This document shows positions 44,244 through 52,493 of a DNA stretch of 64,000 nucleotides, in pieces (the stretch's first letter is position 1; every line of letters starts with the position of its first letter). Under the pieces are notes generated by a model. That model worked only from the letters and a program-made list of their open reading frames with translations, searched no databases and was not told the DNA's origin. The stretch covers positions 91,553-155,552 of the forward strand of contig JAQZAZ010000004.1 of assembly GCA_029239355.1 (NCBI GenBank), given 5' to 3'. Both the position numbers and the translations under genes were made by a program. Origin of the DNA: Sphingobacterium sp. GTDB taxonomy: Bacteria; Bacteroidota; Bacteroidia; Sphingobacteriales; Sphingobacteriaceae.

Positions 44244-44684
44244 ATGAAAATTGGAATAACCTTTGGAGTTTTCGATCTCCTACATGCTGGACACATTATG
44301 ATGTTAGAAGAGGCTAAGGTCCACTGCGACTACCTCATTGTCGGTCTCAATACCGATCCGGCCGAGATCAATCCTACAAAAAATAAGCCGAGCCAGACCA
44401 TTGTTGAACGCTATATCCAGTTAGAAGGCTGCCGATATGTGGACGAAATTATTCCCTACGAGACAGAGCAGGATTTGATTGATATGCTCCTGGCCTTACC
44501 TATCCAGGTCCGTATCATTGGGGAAGAATACCGCGATTGTGATTTTACAGGAAGACAACTTTGTATTCAGAAAGACATCAATATCCACTACAACAAACGT
44601 ACCCATCGCTTTTCCAGTCATGGTCTACGGCAGGTCGTAGCCGAAAAAGAATACTTTAAAAACAATAAAGCAATGATTATATAA
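44244..44684 (+). CDS. Glycerol-3-phosphate cytidylyltransferase-like protein (second of two)
   Basis: 146 residues, clearly related to the preceding gene through its whole length: ITFGVFDLLHAGHIMMLEEA (HxGH), TIVERYIQLEGCRYVDEII, and HRFSSHGLRQVV. Differences are scattered, with FGVFD here where the first copy has FSAFD, so both seem to be under selection. The intergenic gap holds a small GAGCT-TGCG-AGCTC hairpin. As with its twin, the likely product is CDP-glycerol or a similar CDP-polyol. Confidence 0.85.
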   Translation: MKIGITFGVFDLLHAGHIMMLEEAKVHCDYLIVGLNTDPAEINPTKNKPSQTIVERYIQLEGCRYVDEIIPYETEQDLIDMLLALPIQVRIIGEEYRDCDFTGRQLCIQKDINIHYNKRTHRFSSHGLRQVVAEKEYFKNNKAMII

Positions 44685-44792
44685 AGGAAAATACCGTTAA
44701 GCAGAAAGCGAAGCAAATTAGTTGGCAAACACAATATCTATATATTGCAAACAGTGAGAAGAATTAACATCCTACATTTTTAATGATAAATT

Positions 44793-45791
44793 ATGAATAA
44801 GATCAAACATGTCATCCTTAGTGGTGGCGTTGGCAGCCGCCTATGGCCACTATCACGCAAAAATCAGCCTAAACAATATTTAAATCTGTTTAAAGAAGGA
44901 TCCCTTTTTGGAATGACCATCAAACGCAATCAATTCCTGACCGATAGCCTATTGGTCGTTGGCAACAAAGACAATTATAAATTGAGCGAAGAGACCTTGG
45001 ACAGTATGCAGGTGGCCCATCAGCAGATTGTCGAAGCCTACCCACGCAATACCGCAGCAGCCATTGCCTTTGCGGCCCTGGCCTCTGATCCGGGCGATAT
45101 CCTTTTAGTGACACCTTCCGATCATTTAATTATCGGCGACGAAGCGTATGCAGAAGCGATCACTGCCGGAATCGACAAAGCACGCTCAGGCTACCTGGTT
45201 ACCTTCGGCATTCAGGCCACCAAGCCAGAGACTGGCTATGGATATATCGAATACGAAGACGATCAGGTACGCTCTTTTCGCGAAAAACCAAATCAGGATA
45301 CAGCAGAATCATTTTTGGAACGCGGCAATTTCCTTTGGAACTCCGGGATGTTTTGCTTTCGGGCAGATACTTTGTTGGAAGAATTAAAACTACATGCTCC
45401 CAACGTGTATTCCGCCGCCTTAAAAACATGGAAATCCAGTTCTGAAGGTTGGCTTGATGGAGCACTTTCCAAAGAAATACCCTCCATCAGTATCGATTAC
45501 GCCCTGATGGAACGATCCACAAAAATCAGGGTTGTAAAGACCGCATTTGAATGGTCAGATTTAGGTTCTTTCGAGTCCTTATATAACTATTTGGTTGATA
45601 TTGGTCATCCCGTGGATGAATTTGGCAACATGTCCATTGGAACAACGCAATATACTGCGTTCGTTGGGCTCAAAGATACCATACTCGTCTCCACAGCGGA
45701 TGCCTTGCTGATGGTTCAAAAAGAAAAATCACAAGACGTGAAACATATCTACAATATATTAGAAAGACACCAAAGCAAATTAATTGAATAA
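44793..45791 (+). CDS. manC: Mannose-1-phosphate guanylyltransferase
   Basis: 332 residues. The nucleotidyltransferase signature LSGGVGSRLWPLSRKNQPKQ (residues 9-28) is typical for GDP-mannose pyrophosphorylases. Other matches are AYPRNTAAAIAFAAL, LVTPSDHLI, FREKPN, LWNSGMFCF and SIDYALMERS. It makes GDP-mannose from mannose-1-phosphate and GTP. It lacks the C-terminal phosphomannose isomerase/cupin domain found in bifunctional ManC/AlgA, so it is the short form. Last gene of the cluster and convergent with the GH26 gene 9 bases away. GDP-mannose suggests mannose or a derived sugar in the polymer. Confidence 0.93.
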   Translation: MNKIKHVILSGGVGSRLWPLSRKNQPKQYLNLFKEGSLFGMTIKRNQFLTDSLLVVGNKDNYKLSEETLDSMQVAHQQIVEAYPRNTAAAIAFAALASDPGDILLVTPSDHLIIGDEAYAEAITAGIDKARSGYLVTFGIQATKPETGYGYIEYEDDQVRSFREKPNQDTAESFLERGNFLWNSGMFCFRADTLLEELKLHAPNVYSAALKTWKSSSEGWLDGALSKEIPSISIDYALMERSTKIRVVKTAFEWSDLGSFESLYNYLVDIGHPVDEFGNMSIGTTQYTAFVGLKDTILVSTADALLMVQKEKSQDVKHIYNILERHQSKLIE

Positions 45792-45800
45792 CATAGCTAC

Positions 45801-46922
45801 TCAACGATATATATTCATTTTGCCGAGCTCATCCGCCAACAAAATCGGATGCGTTTTGAGCATTTCTAAAAAATCGCCTTGTTGCGGATCACCTGCATAA
45901 GTAACATAATAATTCTTAGCAGTATTGGCCCAAAAAATAAAGGCGATTATATCCTTATTAAAATAATGAACACATCTTTCTGTAAAATAATGTGCGTCGC
46001 TATAATTTTTTAGACCACCTTCTGCAATGAAGCAACCCTTCTTTAACTGTTTCGAACAATGGACAAGTACATCCATTGATTTGTCAAGATTCTGCCGAAA
46101 AGCAGTCGCACTGTAGCGCGGAGAATCATAAAAATCTAGCGATAGCAAATCGATATAGGCATCACCCGGGTAGCGCTCCATAAAATCGGCCTCCGAAAAA
46201 ACCTTGTCGGTATTGTATACCCATAAGAGATGATCTACCTTTTTCTCTTTCGTCAGGTAATCATGCGTGAGTTGGTAGAGTTCGATATACTCTTTGGCCG
46301 AACAGGCCGTTTTGCCCCACCAAAACCAGCCCCCGTTACATTCATGGAATGGCCGGAATAAAACAGGAATTAAGTTGCCGTTCTCGTCCTGCAGCTGTCC
46401 GAAAAAATCAGCCAACATAGCTAACCAGGACAGATAAGTCTTTTTTACTGCTGGATTAGTAAGGATCTGAGCCACCGTATTTCCCACATCTTTGATTTTT
46501 CCTTTAGCATTTCGGTTTTTTTGGTCATACACCTTATCGATGGGGTTGCGTGTATGCCAAGACAAGCAGATGGGCAAGCCTATTTTCCGGCAGTATTTGA
46601 TTGCATCGATAAGATGTGCGACGCGGCCTTCTAGCCATACTGCCCCATTATTTAGTTCCATCCAGCCTAGATCATAACTGACCATCCCCGGAAACTGACC
46701 ACATGCCATTTTAATGTCCGAATTCCCAACATTTTTAATGCCTTTTCGTCCCAGCGTATTGGTACTTTGATGCCCCAGTAGCACTTGTCCACTTTGCCCA
46801 ATTTTGTTAAGCTGGTAGAGCAGATTACGGGTCTGATAGGTGATATACGGATTGGATGGGGCAAGACTTTTATGAGCATGTTCAGGTGTAATATGTGTAA
46901 TTTGGCTTGAGTACGTATTCAT
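45801..46922 (-). CDS. Glycoside hydrolase family 26 (beta-mannanase-like)
   Basis: 373 residues. The GH26 (clan A) catalytic centre is visible: LFRPFHECNGGWFWWG gives the acid/base Glu194, and FIAEGGLKNY gives the nucleophile Glu301. ICLSWHTRNPIDKVYD (about 118-133) and LLSLDFYDS are other family blocks. There is no signal peptide (the N-terminus MNTYSSQITHITPEHAHK is polar), which is unusual for a family whose members mostly act outside the cytoplasm. It sits next to manC and faces the cluster, so it may cut a mannose-containing polymer or intermediate. Three operator-like sites lie upstream. Confidence 0.9.
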   Translation of the reverse strand: MNTYSSQITHITPEHAHKSLAPSNPYITYQTRNLLYQLNKIGQSGQVLLGHQSTNTLGRKGIKNVGNSDIKMACGQFPGMVSYDLGWMELNNGAVWLEGRVAHLIDAIKYCRKIGLPICLSWHTRNPIDKVYDQKNRNAKGKIKDVGNTVAQILTNPAVKKTYLSWLAMLADFFGQLQDENGNLIPVLFRPFHECNGGWFWWGKTACSAKEYIELYQLTHDYLTKEKKVDHLLWVYNTDKVFSEADFMERYPGDAYIDLLSLDFYDSPRYSATAFRQNLDKSMDVLVHCSKQLKKGCFIAEGGLKNYSDAHYFTERCVHYFNKDIIAFIFWANTAKNYYVTYAGDPQQGDFLEMLKTHPILLADELGKMNIYR

Positions 46923-46992
46923 GAAAACAAATAAAAGATTGATTTATATTAATTTACACTAAAAATCCGAAAAATAAAAATCAGCAGGAAAC

Positions 46993-47009
46993 AGATAAGT
47001 TACTTTCCA
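46993..47009. promoter_or_regulatory. Operator-like site 1 upstream of GH26
   Basis: AGATAAGTTACTTTCCA matches the third site at 12 of 17 positions, with the right half CTTTCCA intact. It lies exactly 42 bases before site 2. Confidence 0.4.
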
Positions 47010-47034
47010 AACAAATGGACTATTTACTAGTGAA

Positions 47035-47051
47035 TGGTAAACATTTTACCA
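47035..47051. promoter_or_regulatory. Operator-like site 2 upstream of GH26 (perfect palindrome)
   Basis: TGGTAAACATTTTACCA is a perfect inverted repeat of 7 bases around CAT. The same 17 bases occur at 54623-54639. It lies 113 bases upstream of the GH26 start codon. Confidence 0.6.
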
Positions 47052-47076
47052 AAAAAACCATCTTATGCACTTGAAG

Positions 47077-47093
47077 TGGTAAATATCTTTCCA
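47077..47093. promoter_or_regulatory. Operator-like site 3 upstream of GH26
   Basis: TGGTAAATATCTTTCCA agrees with site 2 at 14 of 17 positions and lies exactly 42 bases after it. The adjacent TTTCCAACAAATGGAC (47088-47103) repeats TTTCCAAACAAATGGAC (47004-47020). Confidence 0.5.
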
Positions 47094-47317
47094 ACAAATG
47101 GACCAGCCCATAGGCAGAAAAATAAATAAACATAAACAGACAAATAGGTTCCGTTCGGATATATGACAGTTAATGTGGTAAAAAAGAAGTAGAAACAGTC
47201 TCCAGTTTACCATTGCAATTCTAGATAGTCTATGTTTGACTACTTCTACGGCGATGGCAAGTGTCCAATGGTTGTTATCATACCTGTCAAGCAAACTCTG
47301 TCGCTGATAAAAAATGT

Positions 47318-47356
47318 AACTCCCATGCATCGCCCGATGATAGGGGAGTTTTTTTT
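47318..47356. terminator. Hairpin terminator, repeat-family member
   Basis: AACTCCC (47318-47324) pairs with GGGGAGTT (47343-47350) and CATCG with CGATG inside. It is followed by eight T on the plus strand and, after ACA, by six T on the minus strand. No plus-strand gene lies upstream, so it probably ends the minus-strand transcript 47406-48411. It differs from the hairpin at 24722-24760 at only 6 of the first 31 positions. Confidence 0.7.
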
Positions 47357-47405
47357 ATATTAAGGTTCTCTTATATCTTAAAAAATACTTGTTGATGTCT
47401 TTGCG

Positions 47406-47870
47406 TTAAAGAGGCGAATAATTTGCATCAACGGCCAAGAATTCTTCACCATCTGGAGAGACATTGTACATTTTTAGCTGAAGGCTATGATCAGTAGGTA
47501 AGGGAATATCGATTCGCCAACCCCAATCGGGACTACCGTCCACTTCATAAGAACCTTTTAGGAATATATCCCCCGCCTCATTCATTGTACCATAGCAGTT
47601 CATGATTTTTCCATCCATACCCCATGAGTCAATCCATGATGCTGTAACTTCGGATTCTTGATTGTTGTTACCCACTAATAACATCCCTTCCTGCGCCACA
47701 CCTTCATGATGCCAATCATAAGTAAGAATCAAAAATTTGTTATTAGCAACGGCTTTTATAGCCAAGTTTGATATCGAATCAAAGTTAGGATCGGGCAACC
47801 AGCTTAGGATCAACCGATGGTTGCCTTTCCAAAGTCCAATGTATTTATTGTTTATGTCTTTTAGCTTCAT
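47406..47870 (-). CDS. DUF1579-like protein
   Basis: 154 residues, soluble, with a beta-barrel type pattern: YIGLWKGNHRLILSWLPDP near the start, LILTYDWHHEGVAQEGMLLV, and SWGMDGKIMNCYGTM, followed by LKGSYEVDGSPDWGWRIDIP. This resembles DUF1579 proteins, which estimate as small lipocalin-like domains of unknown function, but the match is from memory. It starts 41 bases after the DinB-like gene stop on the same strand, so the two may be one transcript. Confidence 0.65.
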   Translation of the reverse strand: MKLKDINNKYIGLWKGNHRLILSWLPDPNFDSISNLAIKAVANNKFLILTYDWHHEGVAQEGMLLVGNNNQESEVTASWIDSWGMDGKIMNCYGTMNEAGDIFLKGSYEVDGSPDWGWRIDIPLPTDHSLQLKMYNVSPDGEEFLAVDANYSPL

Positions 47871-47910
47871 CGTTATTTCCGTTATAACACAATCCTAAGT
47901 ATACTAGGCT

Positions 47911-48411
47911 CTATTTATGCTGCCGCATCACGTTCCAAAAATTATAATCCAACATTGGTGCTTTTAACACTCCTACATTGTGCCCTATAGTAACTATTTG
48001 TCCGCGATGATAGGTTGTGTGGATTAATAAATGCTGCAGGTACTCATACTTGGGAAAGTTAGACGAAAACCATTGGGACTCTATTAAATAGGGTTCGCTC
48101 ATCGCTTCGATATTTTCTTTTACATAATCTGCCAAAAGCCTCGCCTCATTTACTAAGTTGGCCATTTCTTTTTCAATGTCTACTGTCGTGGCGATGTATT
48201 CAAAACTTGGTACCGGCGTTTCGCAGATCATCGAGGACCAGTACAACTGAGTATCACTAATATGTTTCAGTGTTTTTGCAATACTACTAAAACTGGATGG
48301 ACATTCCGCCTGCAACAATTCATGGGAGTAGTCTTTCAGCCAAGCGACTAGTTGCTCCGCAACCCAAATGTTGTATTCAACGTTGTTTGTCATTGATGTT
48401 TTTAAACTCAT
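47911..48411 (-). CDS. DinB family protein
   Basis: 166 residues predicted as a four-helix bundle. The metal-binding histidine triad of the DinB/YfiT fold is present: His50 in LKHISDTQLYW and His131/His135 in LLIHTTYHRGQIV. WSSMICETPVPSF and the ending MLDYNFWNVMRQ are typical too. Members are often thiol-dependent or hydrolase-like metal enzymes; this one's substrate is unknown. It is followed by the DUF1579-like gene. Confidence 0.85.
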   Translation of the reverse strand: MSLKTSMTNNVEYNIWVAEQLVAWLKDYSHELLQAECPSSFSSIAKTLKHISDTQLYWSSMICETPVPSFEYIATTVDIEKEMANLVNEARLLADYVKENIEAMSEPYLIESQWFSSNFPKYEYLQHLLIHTTYHRGQIVTIGHNVGVLKAPMLDYNFWNVMRQHK

Positions 48412-48764
48412 GGCATTCTTATTTTTTTAAGTCAATAAAACTTAGTAATTAGGATAAATTCTACTCTGCTTCAAGAAGAAGAGCATTTCCTGAGAAAGTT
48501 TGGTTATTTCTTGTATTAAAGATAGTAATTTTCTGACTTAAAGTTCTACTAATTAAATCGATAGCGCAATAATATTTATGTTATCGCTACTCTCGACCGT
48601 TCATTAGACTATTCAGCTTGTATTTTACCAGCCAATTGGCGCGGTATTTTATCTATTGCAATACAAAGCAATAATTCATTCGATAAATAAAAAAAACATC
48701 AAATAATCAGAATCCTTTTGTATCTTTAATAAGTCGCTCAATTATAAATCTAAAACAAAGAAAT
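48412..48764. other. Divergent intergenic region
   Basis: About 350 bases between divergent genes. TATCTTTA (48721-48728) is close to a -7 box for the plus-strand gene, but no -33 box is seen. No gene or hairpin is supported. Confidence 0.4.
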
Positions 48765-49286
48765 ATGTTCAAAAGATTATCTTTATTTAGTATACTGATT
48801 TTGGGTATAACCACAACTTCCTTAGCGCAACAGGATTGCCAGGAGATAAAAGTAGCATTGGAGAAAACCAAAGCTGAAAATGAATACCTAAAAAACTCAT
48901 TAAAACTTGGCAAAGCAATCAACGAGATTACGACGGATAATATTCTTTTTAAGCTCACAAAAGTCGAAGGGGATTCAAAGGCTCAAACAGTTAAATGTAC
49001 TATTGTACTGACCACCTCGGCAGCCAACTGGTATATTAATTCAGATGTCAGATCAATTATTGATATTGATGGCAATGAATATCGTTTAAAATTATTCACC
49101 AATGGTGCTTCAGATTATCTCACTGCCATCCAGCTCAATACGGATGTGCCCATAAAATGCACCTATACATTCGAAGGAATACTTCCAGCAGTGAAAATGA
49201 TAAAGTTATTTAAATTCGGTTATTCACACTCAGCTGGGGAACCTTATTTTGTAGACTTTAAAGATATTTCCATAGACTGGAAATAG
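48765..49286 (+). CDS. Secreted hypothetical protein
   Basis: 173 residues. A signal peptide ends at TTTSLAQ (about residue 21), followed by a short coiled-coil-like helix (IKVALEKTKAENEYLKNSLK) and a beta-rich domain of about 110 residues (LFKLTKVEGDSKAQTVKCTI, LTTSAANWYINSDVRSIIDI). The pattern resembles DUF-type immunoglobulin-like domains in which conserved ionic terms follow YINSDVRS, but I cannot name a family. It is a single gene, convergent with the next gene. Confidence 0.7.
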   Translation: MFKRLSLFSILILGITTTSLAQQDCQEIKVALEKTKAENEYLKNSLKLGKAINEITTDNILFKLTKVEGDSKAQTVKCTIVLTTSAANWYINSDVRSIIDIDGNEYRLKLFTNGASDYLTAIQLNTDVPIKCTYTFEGILPAVKMIKLFKFGYSHSAGEPYFVDFKDISIDWK

Positions 49287-49309
49287 CCGAATTGACAAGC
49301 CTTTTGAAA

Positions 49310-49936
49310 TTATTCCGAGCACCGAAAAGTATTCCACAGTCCATTCAATTTTGACCATACTGGGGCAGATCTTTCCTGTGGCGAAAACTGATGGAAAATA
49401 ATGGTATGATCTGTACCGGGGCACTTTCTCAAATGTATTGTTGCTTGCAATGTTATGGGCTGTTTGCCCATATAATCCACCATTTGAATTGTACCTGCAA
49501 ACGTCGATTCATCCTCTCCCTCAGACTCGGCTAATTTATTGAATCTTGCCTTGGTTTTCTTGATCAGGTCTTTTGGAAGATGACGCTTCTCGATGTTGCG
49601 ATTGACTAATCCATCAAAATACAGCGACAAATTATTTTCAATTGTTTTTGAATCGATTACTTGCTGGCCTTCTATATACCACAAGAAAGCATAAGACCAA
49701 TACTCATCACTCTCGGGCTTGCTCCATCCTATCGTAAAACGCACATCCTCTACGCCCTTGTAAGGAATATTAGGCGCAAAATCTATCGGTATCGGAAATC
49801 GTTCTATTCCCCAGCCATCAAGACCAAGGCTATACGGAACTTTCCAGGCTACAGGGTCAAACTTTTCCTGCGCCCGTAAGCCAATAGTGGAGATATACAA
49901 AAAAATTATTACAACCAAAGACTGTTTCATAATCAA
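49310..49936 (-). CDS. Secreted hypothetical protein
   Basis: 208 residues. The signal peptide is MIMKQSLVVIIFLYISTIGL with cleavage near RAQ; the second Met (49930) is an equal start. The mature part is rich in Trp and Pro (GWGIERFPIPIDFAPNIPYK, VRFTIGWSKPESDEYWSYAF), a repeated theme of a small beta fold. No enzymatic motif is seen and no family is recognised. Convergent with the gene at 48765. Confidence 0.7.
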   Translation of the reverse strand: MIMKQSLVVIIFLYISTIGLRAQEKFDPVAWKVPYSLGLDGWGIERFPIPIDFAPNIPYKGVEDVRFTIGWSKPESDEYWSYAFLWYIEGQQVIDSKTIENNLSLYFDGLVNRNIEKRHLPKDLIKKTKARFNKLAESEGEDESTFAGTIQMVDYMGKQPITLQATIHLRKCPGTDHTIIFHQFSPQERSAPVWSKLNGLWNTFRCSE

Positions 49937-50258
49937 CTCATTTATTGCTGGTTAATCTAAGATAACAATAAATATTTATTCGCGTATAAGCTAATTTTCT
50001 AAAGCCATTTATTCAGGCAGTAGAGATACTTTTATTGGTTCTGGTTCAAATCAAATGTCAGTATAGACCAAAACTTTGTTGACTGTGATTTCTTTATTTA
50101 GATAAATCTATTTTCCTATTCTAAAAACAAGCAGCAGCTTTTTTTATAACCTTTCGTTTAAATAATTCACAACATTTTAGTTAATTAAGCTCAGACGAAG
50201 ATGATTTTTTTTTATATTTGGTATTAATCCGTAAATCTTTCGGGTTTCAACTCGTATT
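49937..50258. other. Intergenic region upstream of the tetR-like gene
   Basis: About 320 bases. It contains the candidate -7 box at 50213-50220; otherwise AT-rich with nothing recognised. Confidence 0.4.
50213..50220 (+). promoter_or_regulatory. Candidate -7 box of the tetR-like gene
   Basis: TATATTTG, an exact match to TAnnTTTG, 38 bases before the start codon. No good -33 box. Confidence 0.4.
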
Positions 50259-50978
50259 ATGGCCACTAAACAACAGTCGAGAAAAAAATATCAAGGAGAA
50301 AAAAACAACAAAGAACGAACCATGGGCAAGTTAATTGCTTCAGTTGGTAAAGTTCTTGAAGAAAAAGGTTATCCCGGACTTACGATAGCCAATATTTCAA
50401 AGGCGGCAGGCGTGGACCGTAAGCTCATTGGTTTATACTTTGGATCGCTGGACAAGTTGGTTGAAACTTACATAAGGGGAAAAGACTATTGGCTTTCTGC
50501 AACGGTGAACGCTGTTGAATACTTCGGTAATTCGCCCGAGGTGGGATCAAGGGGGTTTTTGGAATCTTTATTATTAAATCAATTCGAAGACTTTCTTAAA
50601 AATACTGAAATGCAAAAGATATTGGCCTGGCAGATCTGTGAAGAGTCTACACTCATGTCTGAGATGTCTCAGGAACGGGAAAAGATGAGTGCGCTATTCT
50701 TCGCTTTTGCGGATAAAGAACTTCAAGGTAAGGATCTCGACCTAAGGGCAGTTGTAACTATTCTCGTTGCAGGTATTTATTACATCGTCCTTCACTCGGC
50801 GCATACAAAGAGTACAGTCTGTGAAATCGATATCTCAACCCCGGAAGGATTGGACAGGATCAAAACTTCAATTAAGAACATCTTAGGATGGGCTTATAAC
50901 TCGGTAGAACAGCCTGTCGCTTATCCCAATGCTCCAATCATAAAACCGCCGGAAATTTCAGAATTAATAAAGACATAA
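50259..50978 (+). CDS. TetR/AcrR family transcriptional regulator
   Basis: 239 residues. After a basic N-terminus (KQQSRKKYQGEKNNKERTMG) comes the TetR helix-turn-helix: KLIASVGKVLEEKGYPGLTI, ANISKAAGVDRKLIGLYFGS and LDKLVETYI. The C-terminal ligand domain is helical and not conserved enough to predict a ligand. It is convergent with the oxoamine synthase gene, 43 bases apart. Targets are unknown; TetR proteins usually repress nearby genes, but no divergent partner is present here. Confidence 0.9.
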   Translation: MATKQQSRKKYQGEKNNKERTMGKLIASVGKVLEEKGYPGLTIANISKAAGVDRKLIGLYFGSLDKLVETYIRGKDYWLSATVNAVEYFGNSPEVGSRGFLESLLLNQFEDFLKNTEMQKILAWQICEESTLMSEMSQEREKMSALFFAFADKELQGKDLDLRAVVTILVAGIYYIVLHSAHTKSTVCEIDISTPEGLDRIKTSIKNILGWAYNSVEQPVAYPNAPIIKPPEISELIKT

Positions 50979-51021
50979 GGTCTATGCCCTTCTATATCTC
51001 AAGTTACTGTAGAATTCTGTC

Positions 51022-52335
51022 TTATTCTTTTCCAACGCTTTGTTCGTCAATGAATTCGCCAACCGCACGGTCGTCTAATCGGGCTACGACCTTAAACGCA
51101 TTATAGATCTGATCAACCGAATATTGATGCTCCGCTAAAGTTTCAAAAAACACTTCATTTAAGGTCTTTACCATCCTTTGGATTTGATCGTAGGATTGAA
51201 GCACAGTTATCGTAAACCTTATTCCTGAATGATTTTTAGATACTGCAGGAAATACCCCAATGTTCAGCAAAAATCCGCGTTTGATCATTTTTTCCATAAT
51301 GATATATGCTAGCTCGGCCCTTGATGTGCCAACGAAGAATATACCCGAATCAAAATTCGAAATTAGCGGCAGTGCGGTTTCTTTAAATAATGAATTTGCA
51401 TATTTTATTCTATTCGCTAGTTCTGTCTGCAGCTCCGAGATTTCGTCAGTTAAGTGGATCTTTGCAGAAGCTACCGCAGCACCTAATGTCGCCGGCTGCA
51501 ACGGACCGGAAGAGTTGAATGGAGCGCCACAAGCACGCACCCTTCGGGCTAGTTCCTTATTCGGAAAAACTAAAATACCGCCTCCTGTAGCAAAGGCTTT
51601 GGCCATCGATGAGGCTACGATCATCCTATCGTGAATAGTATGGTTGCTGAGTATATATCCTTTTCCATTTTTGCCTAATATACTCATGCTATGTGCATCA
51701 TCTATGTAAGTATGAAATGAAGGATAGGACGCTAACAAATTGAAGATTTCATCAGCGGGACAACGATCCCCAAACATGGAATAAATGCCATCTGCAAAAT
51801 ACCAAACGCGTTTATACGTTTTTTGAAGTGTTTCGATGCGTTCCTTCAGTAAATCTAACCGGTTATGGCGAAGGACTTCAAAGTGAACCGGCCAATTTGC
51901 CCTGAATACATTTATACCACTTAATACCGAATTATGAAGTTGCTGATCAGCGATGACAGCATCTCCCGAATCCAAAATCACAGGTATGGCAGATAAGTGC
52001 GCCAGTGTTGTGGTAGGGGCAACAATGGTGGGGGCTTCAAAAATCTCGCTCATCAACTCTTCCAATTCCCTGTATAAATCGATGGAAACATATGCTCTCG
52101 ATTCTGAAAATTGCACACCATATTTTTCTACAGCAGCTATTGCTGCACGTTTTAAACGTTCGTCATGTTCCAATCCAAGATAACTACAGGAGGTAAAGTT
52201 CACTAATTCTGAGTCATTGATGTGGATGAGGTTGTCGGTCGTTAGATTACCTTCCTGGGTTAAATGAAGTATACCTCTTTTAACGCCTTCAGAAATGCTC
52301 TGATCAATAGCGCTCATAAAATTATGGTGGTTCAT
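51022..52335 (-). CDS. Alpha-oxoamine synthase family PLP-dependent enzyme
   Basis: 437 residues of the fold-type I aminotransferase class II group. TSCSYLGLEHDERLKRAAIA at the start of the core, YIDDAHSMSILGKNGKG (the Asp-Asp-Ala-His-Ser motif, about 210-224), and the PLP lysine in VASSMAKAFATGGG (Lys246) are clear. His134 in QQLHNS is the residue that stacks on PLP. The family joins an amino acid to an acyl-CoA (KBL, BioF, HemA, serine palmitoyltransferase, CqsA). It is longer than BioF and has a divergent C-terminal tail, and its neighbours give no pathway clue. It may be a CqsA-like signal synthase or a sphingolipid-type enzyme; neither can be settled here. Confidence 0.85.
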   Translation of the reverse strand: MNHHNFMSAIDQSISEGVKRGILHLTQEGNLTTDNLIHINDSELVNFTSCSYLGLEHDERLKRAAIAAVEKYGVQFSESRAYVSIDLYRELEELMSEIFEAPTIVAPTTTLAHLSAIPVILDSGDAVIADQQLHNSVLSGINVFRANWPVHFEVLRHNRLDLLKERIETLQKTYKRVWYFADGIYSMFGDRCPADEIFNLLASYPSFHTYIDDAHSMSILGKNGKGYILSNHTIHDRMIVASSMAKAFATGGGILVFPNKELARRVRACGAPFNSSGPLQPATLGAAVASAKIHLTDEISELQTELANRIKYANSLFKETALPLISNFDSGIFFVGTSRAELAYIIMEKMIKRGFLLNIGVFPAVSKNHSGIRFTITVLQSYDQIQRMVKTLNEVFFETLAEHQYSVDQIYNAFKVVARLDDRAVGEFIDEQSVGKE

Positions 52336-52493
52336 GCCTTTAGATTTTACATTGAAGTAATTTATTAAAGTTATTGATTTTTCACTAATATAGTAGCGAT
52401 ATTTCTCGTTATTTGATCAGCAGTTTGTCAAATAAATTAAAAATAATGAAACTAATATGTATCTTTTATAAAGGGATGAACATCAAGAAGAAA

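Larger units (their letters stand above)
46923..47405. other. Intergenic region with operator array and terminator
   Basis: About 480 bases with no credible gene. It holds the GH26 promoter region with three operator-like sites (46993-47093) and the terminator hairpin of the minus-strand genes at 47318-47356. A 94-residue minus frame covering 47046-47330 starts inside the terminator and spans the operators, so I reject it. Confidence 0.6.

Noticed and set aside
43652-44793. Possible second capsule cluster or teichoic-acid synthesis operon at the cytidylyltransferases
   Set aside because: The genes are collinear with and close to the main cluster and no polymerase or glycerophosphotransferase accompanies them.
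47046-47330. Minus-strand open frame of 94 codons upstream of GH26
   Set aside because: It starts inside a terminator hairpin and covers the operator sites; its composition (many Cys, Trp and Phe) is unlike a real protein of this organism.
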